Assembly: GCA_036897485.1 (NCBI GenBank)
Contig: JAYMTF010001952.1
Location: 1 to 20,480, forward strand
DNA from: Pelargonium nanum
Taxonomy: Eukaryota; Streptophyta; Magnoliopsida; Geraniales; Geraniaceae
Direction: 5' to 3'
Length of the DNA: 20,480 nucleotides
Position 1 is the stretch's first letter. Each line of letters opens with the position of its first letter. Below are positions 20,188 to 20,480 of this stretch, piece by piece. Both the position numbers and the translations under genes were made by a program. The notes beneath the pieces are model-generated. The model did no database searches. It was not told the DNA's origin and was given only the letters and a program-made list of their open reading frames with translations.

Positions 20188-20480
20188 TAGGTATCGTTTG
20201 GCAACAGGAAAGTAAATTTTTTCGGAATGTTAACTTTCCAAGGAAAGTTGATAAGGGCATTTGACACATCGGAAAGTGAAGGAAAAATGCAAAATCCCGA
20301 GTTATGGAAAATGAATATTATGTTTGGGTAAAAATTGCAGAAAACAGGTAAAGAGTTGGAAAGTATTGAATAATTACTAAATTGTCCATTTGATTTAAAT
20401 AATAAATTATGCTATTAAATTGTATTAATGAGTTCATATTTAATTTATTTTAATTGTATAAGTAATTATTTTGACCGATG
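20188..20480. mobile_element. Possible non-autonomous DNA element, cut by window end
   Basis: The sequence changes at TAGGTATCGTTTGGCAACAGGAAAG and then carries several GGAAAGT/ACTTTCC strings, including the near-palindrome AACTTTCCAAGGAAAGTT (20232-20249). CGTTTGG starts with repeated short inverted motifs are common in plant MITE-like elements. The other end is outside the window, so this is tentative. Confidence 0.3.

Overview
This is a stretch of AT-rich nuclear DNA from a plant, most likely a eudicot. The reasons are spliced genes with GT-AG introns, CT-rich leaders, and two proteins whose closest relatives I know are plant ones. There are no bacterial operons, RNA genes, CRISPR arrays or replication origins. 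The species cannot be fixed from the sequence.

Layout. Bases 1-165 hold a decayed copy of a dispersed repeat. From 679 to about 5085 lies gene 1 (+ strand). It has a TATA box, a CT-rich leader with a 10-codon upstream ORF, and five coding exons giving a 578-residue basic Ser/Pro/Arg-rich protein of the plant family that includes Arabidopsis At2g40070 and At3g09000. From about 5.1 to 10.2 kb I see no gene, only worn repeats: a diverged duplicated segment, a tRNA-derived SINE-like piece and a fold-back element. At 10.2-11.0 kb there is promoter-like DNA (an RY motif next to an ACGT dyad, then a TATA-like box and a CT-rich leader) with no recognisable coding sequence after it. From 11 to 14.9 kb there is T-rich, intron-like DNA, a 20-residue fragment of a receptor-like kinase exon on the minus strand, a 57-bp hairpin, and the 3' end of an old Ty1/copia-type element with one LTR (14626-14870).

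From about 14.9 to 19.75 kb lies gene 2 (+ strand), which encodes the plant counterpart of the coiled-coil C-terminal part of CCDC93. Its nine 3' coding exons (15845-19620, 293 residues) splice cleanly. The start of the protein is uncertain: two upstream exons can be joined in frame but look unconvincing. The LTR lies only about 45 bp upstream of that putative leader. The last 750 bp hold a second SINE-like remnant and the start of another repeat cut off by the window edge.

The two genes show no evident functional link. Gene 1 probably acts on microtubules. Gene 2 probably acts in the endosomal CCC/Commander recycling machinery. I found no strong candidate for a new biological system. The points most worth checking are the origin of gene 2's promoter and N-terminus, the orphan promoter at 10.2-11.0 kb, and a four-fold GTAC repeat at a splice donor.
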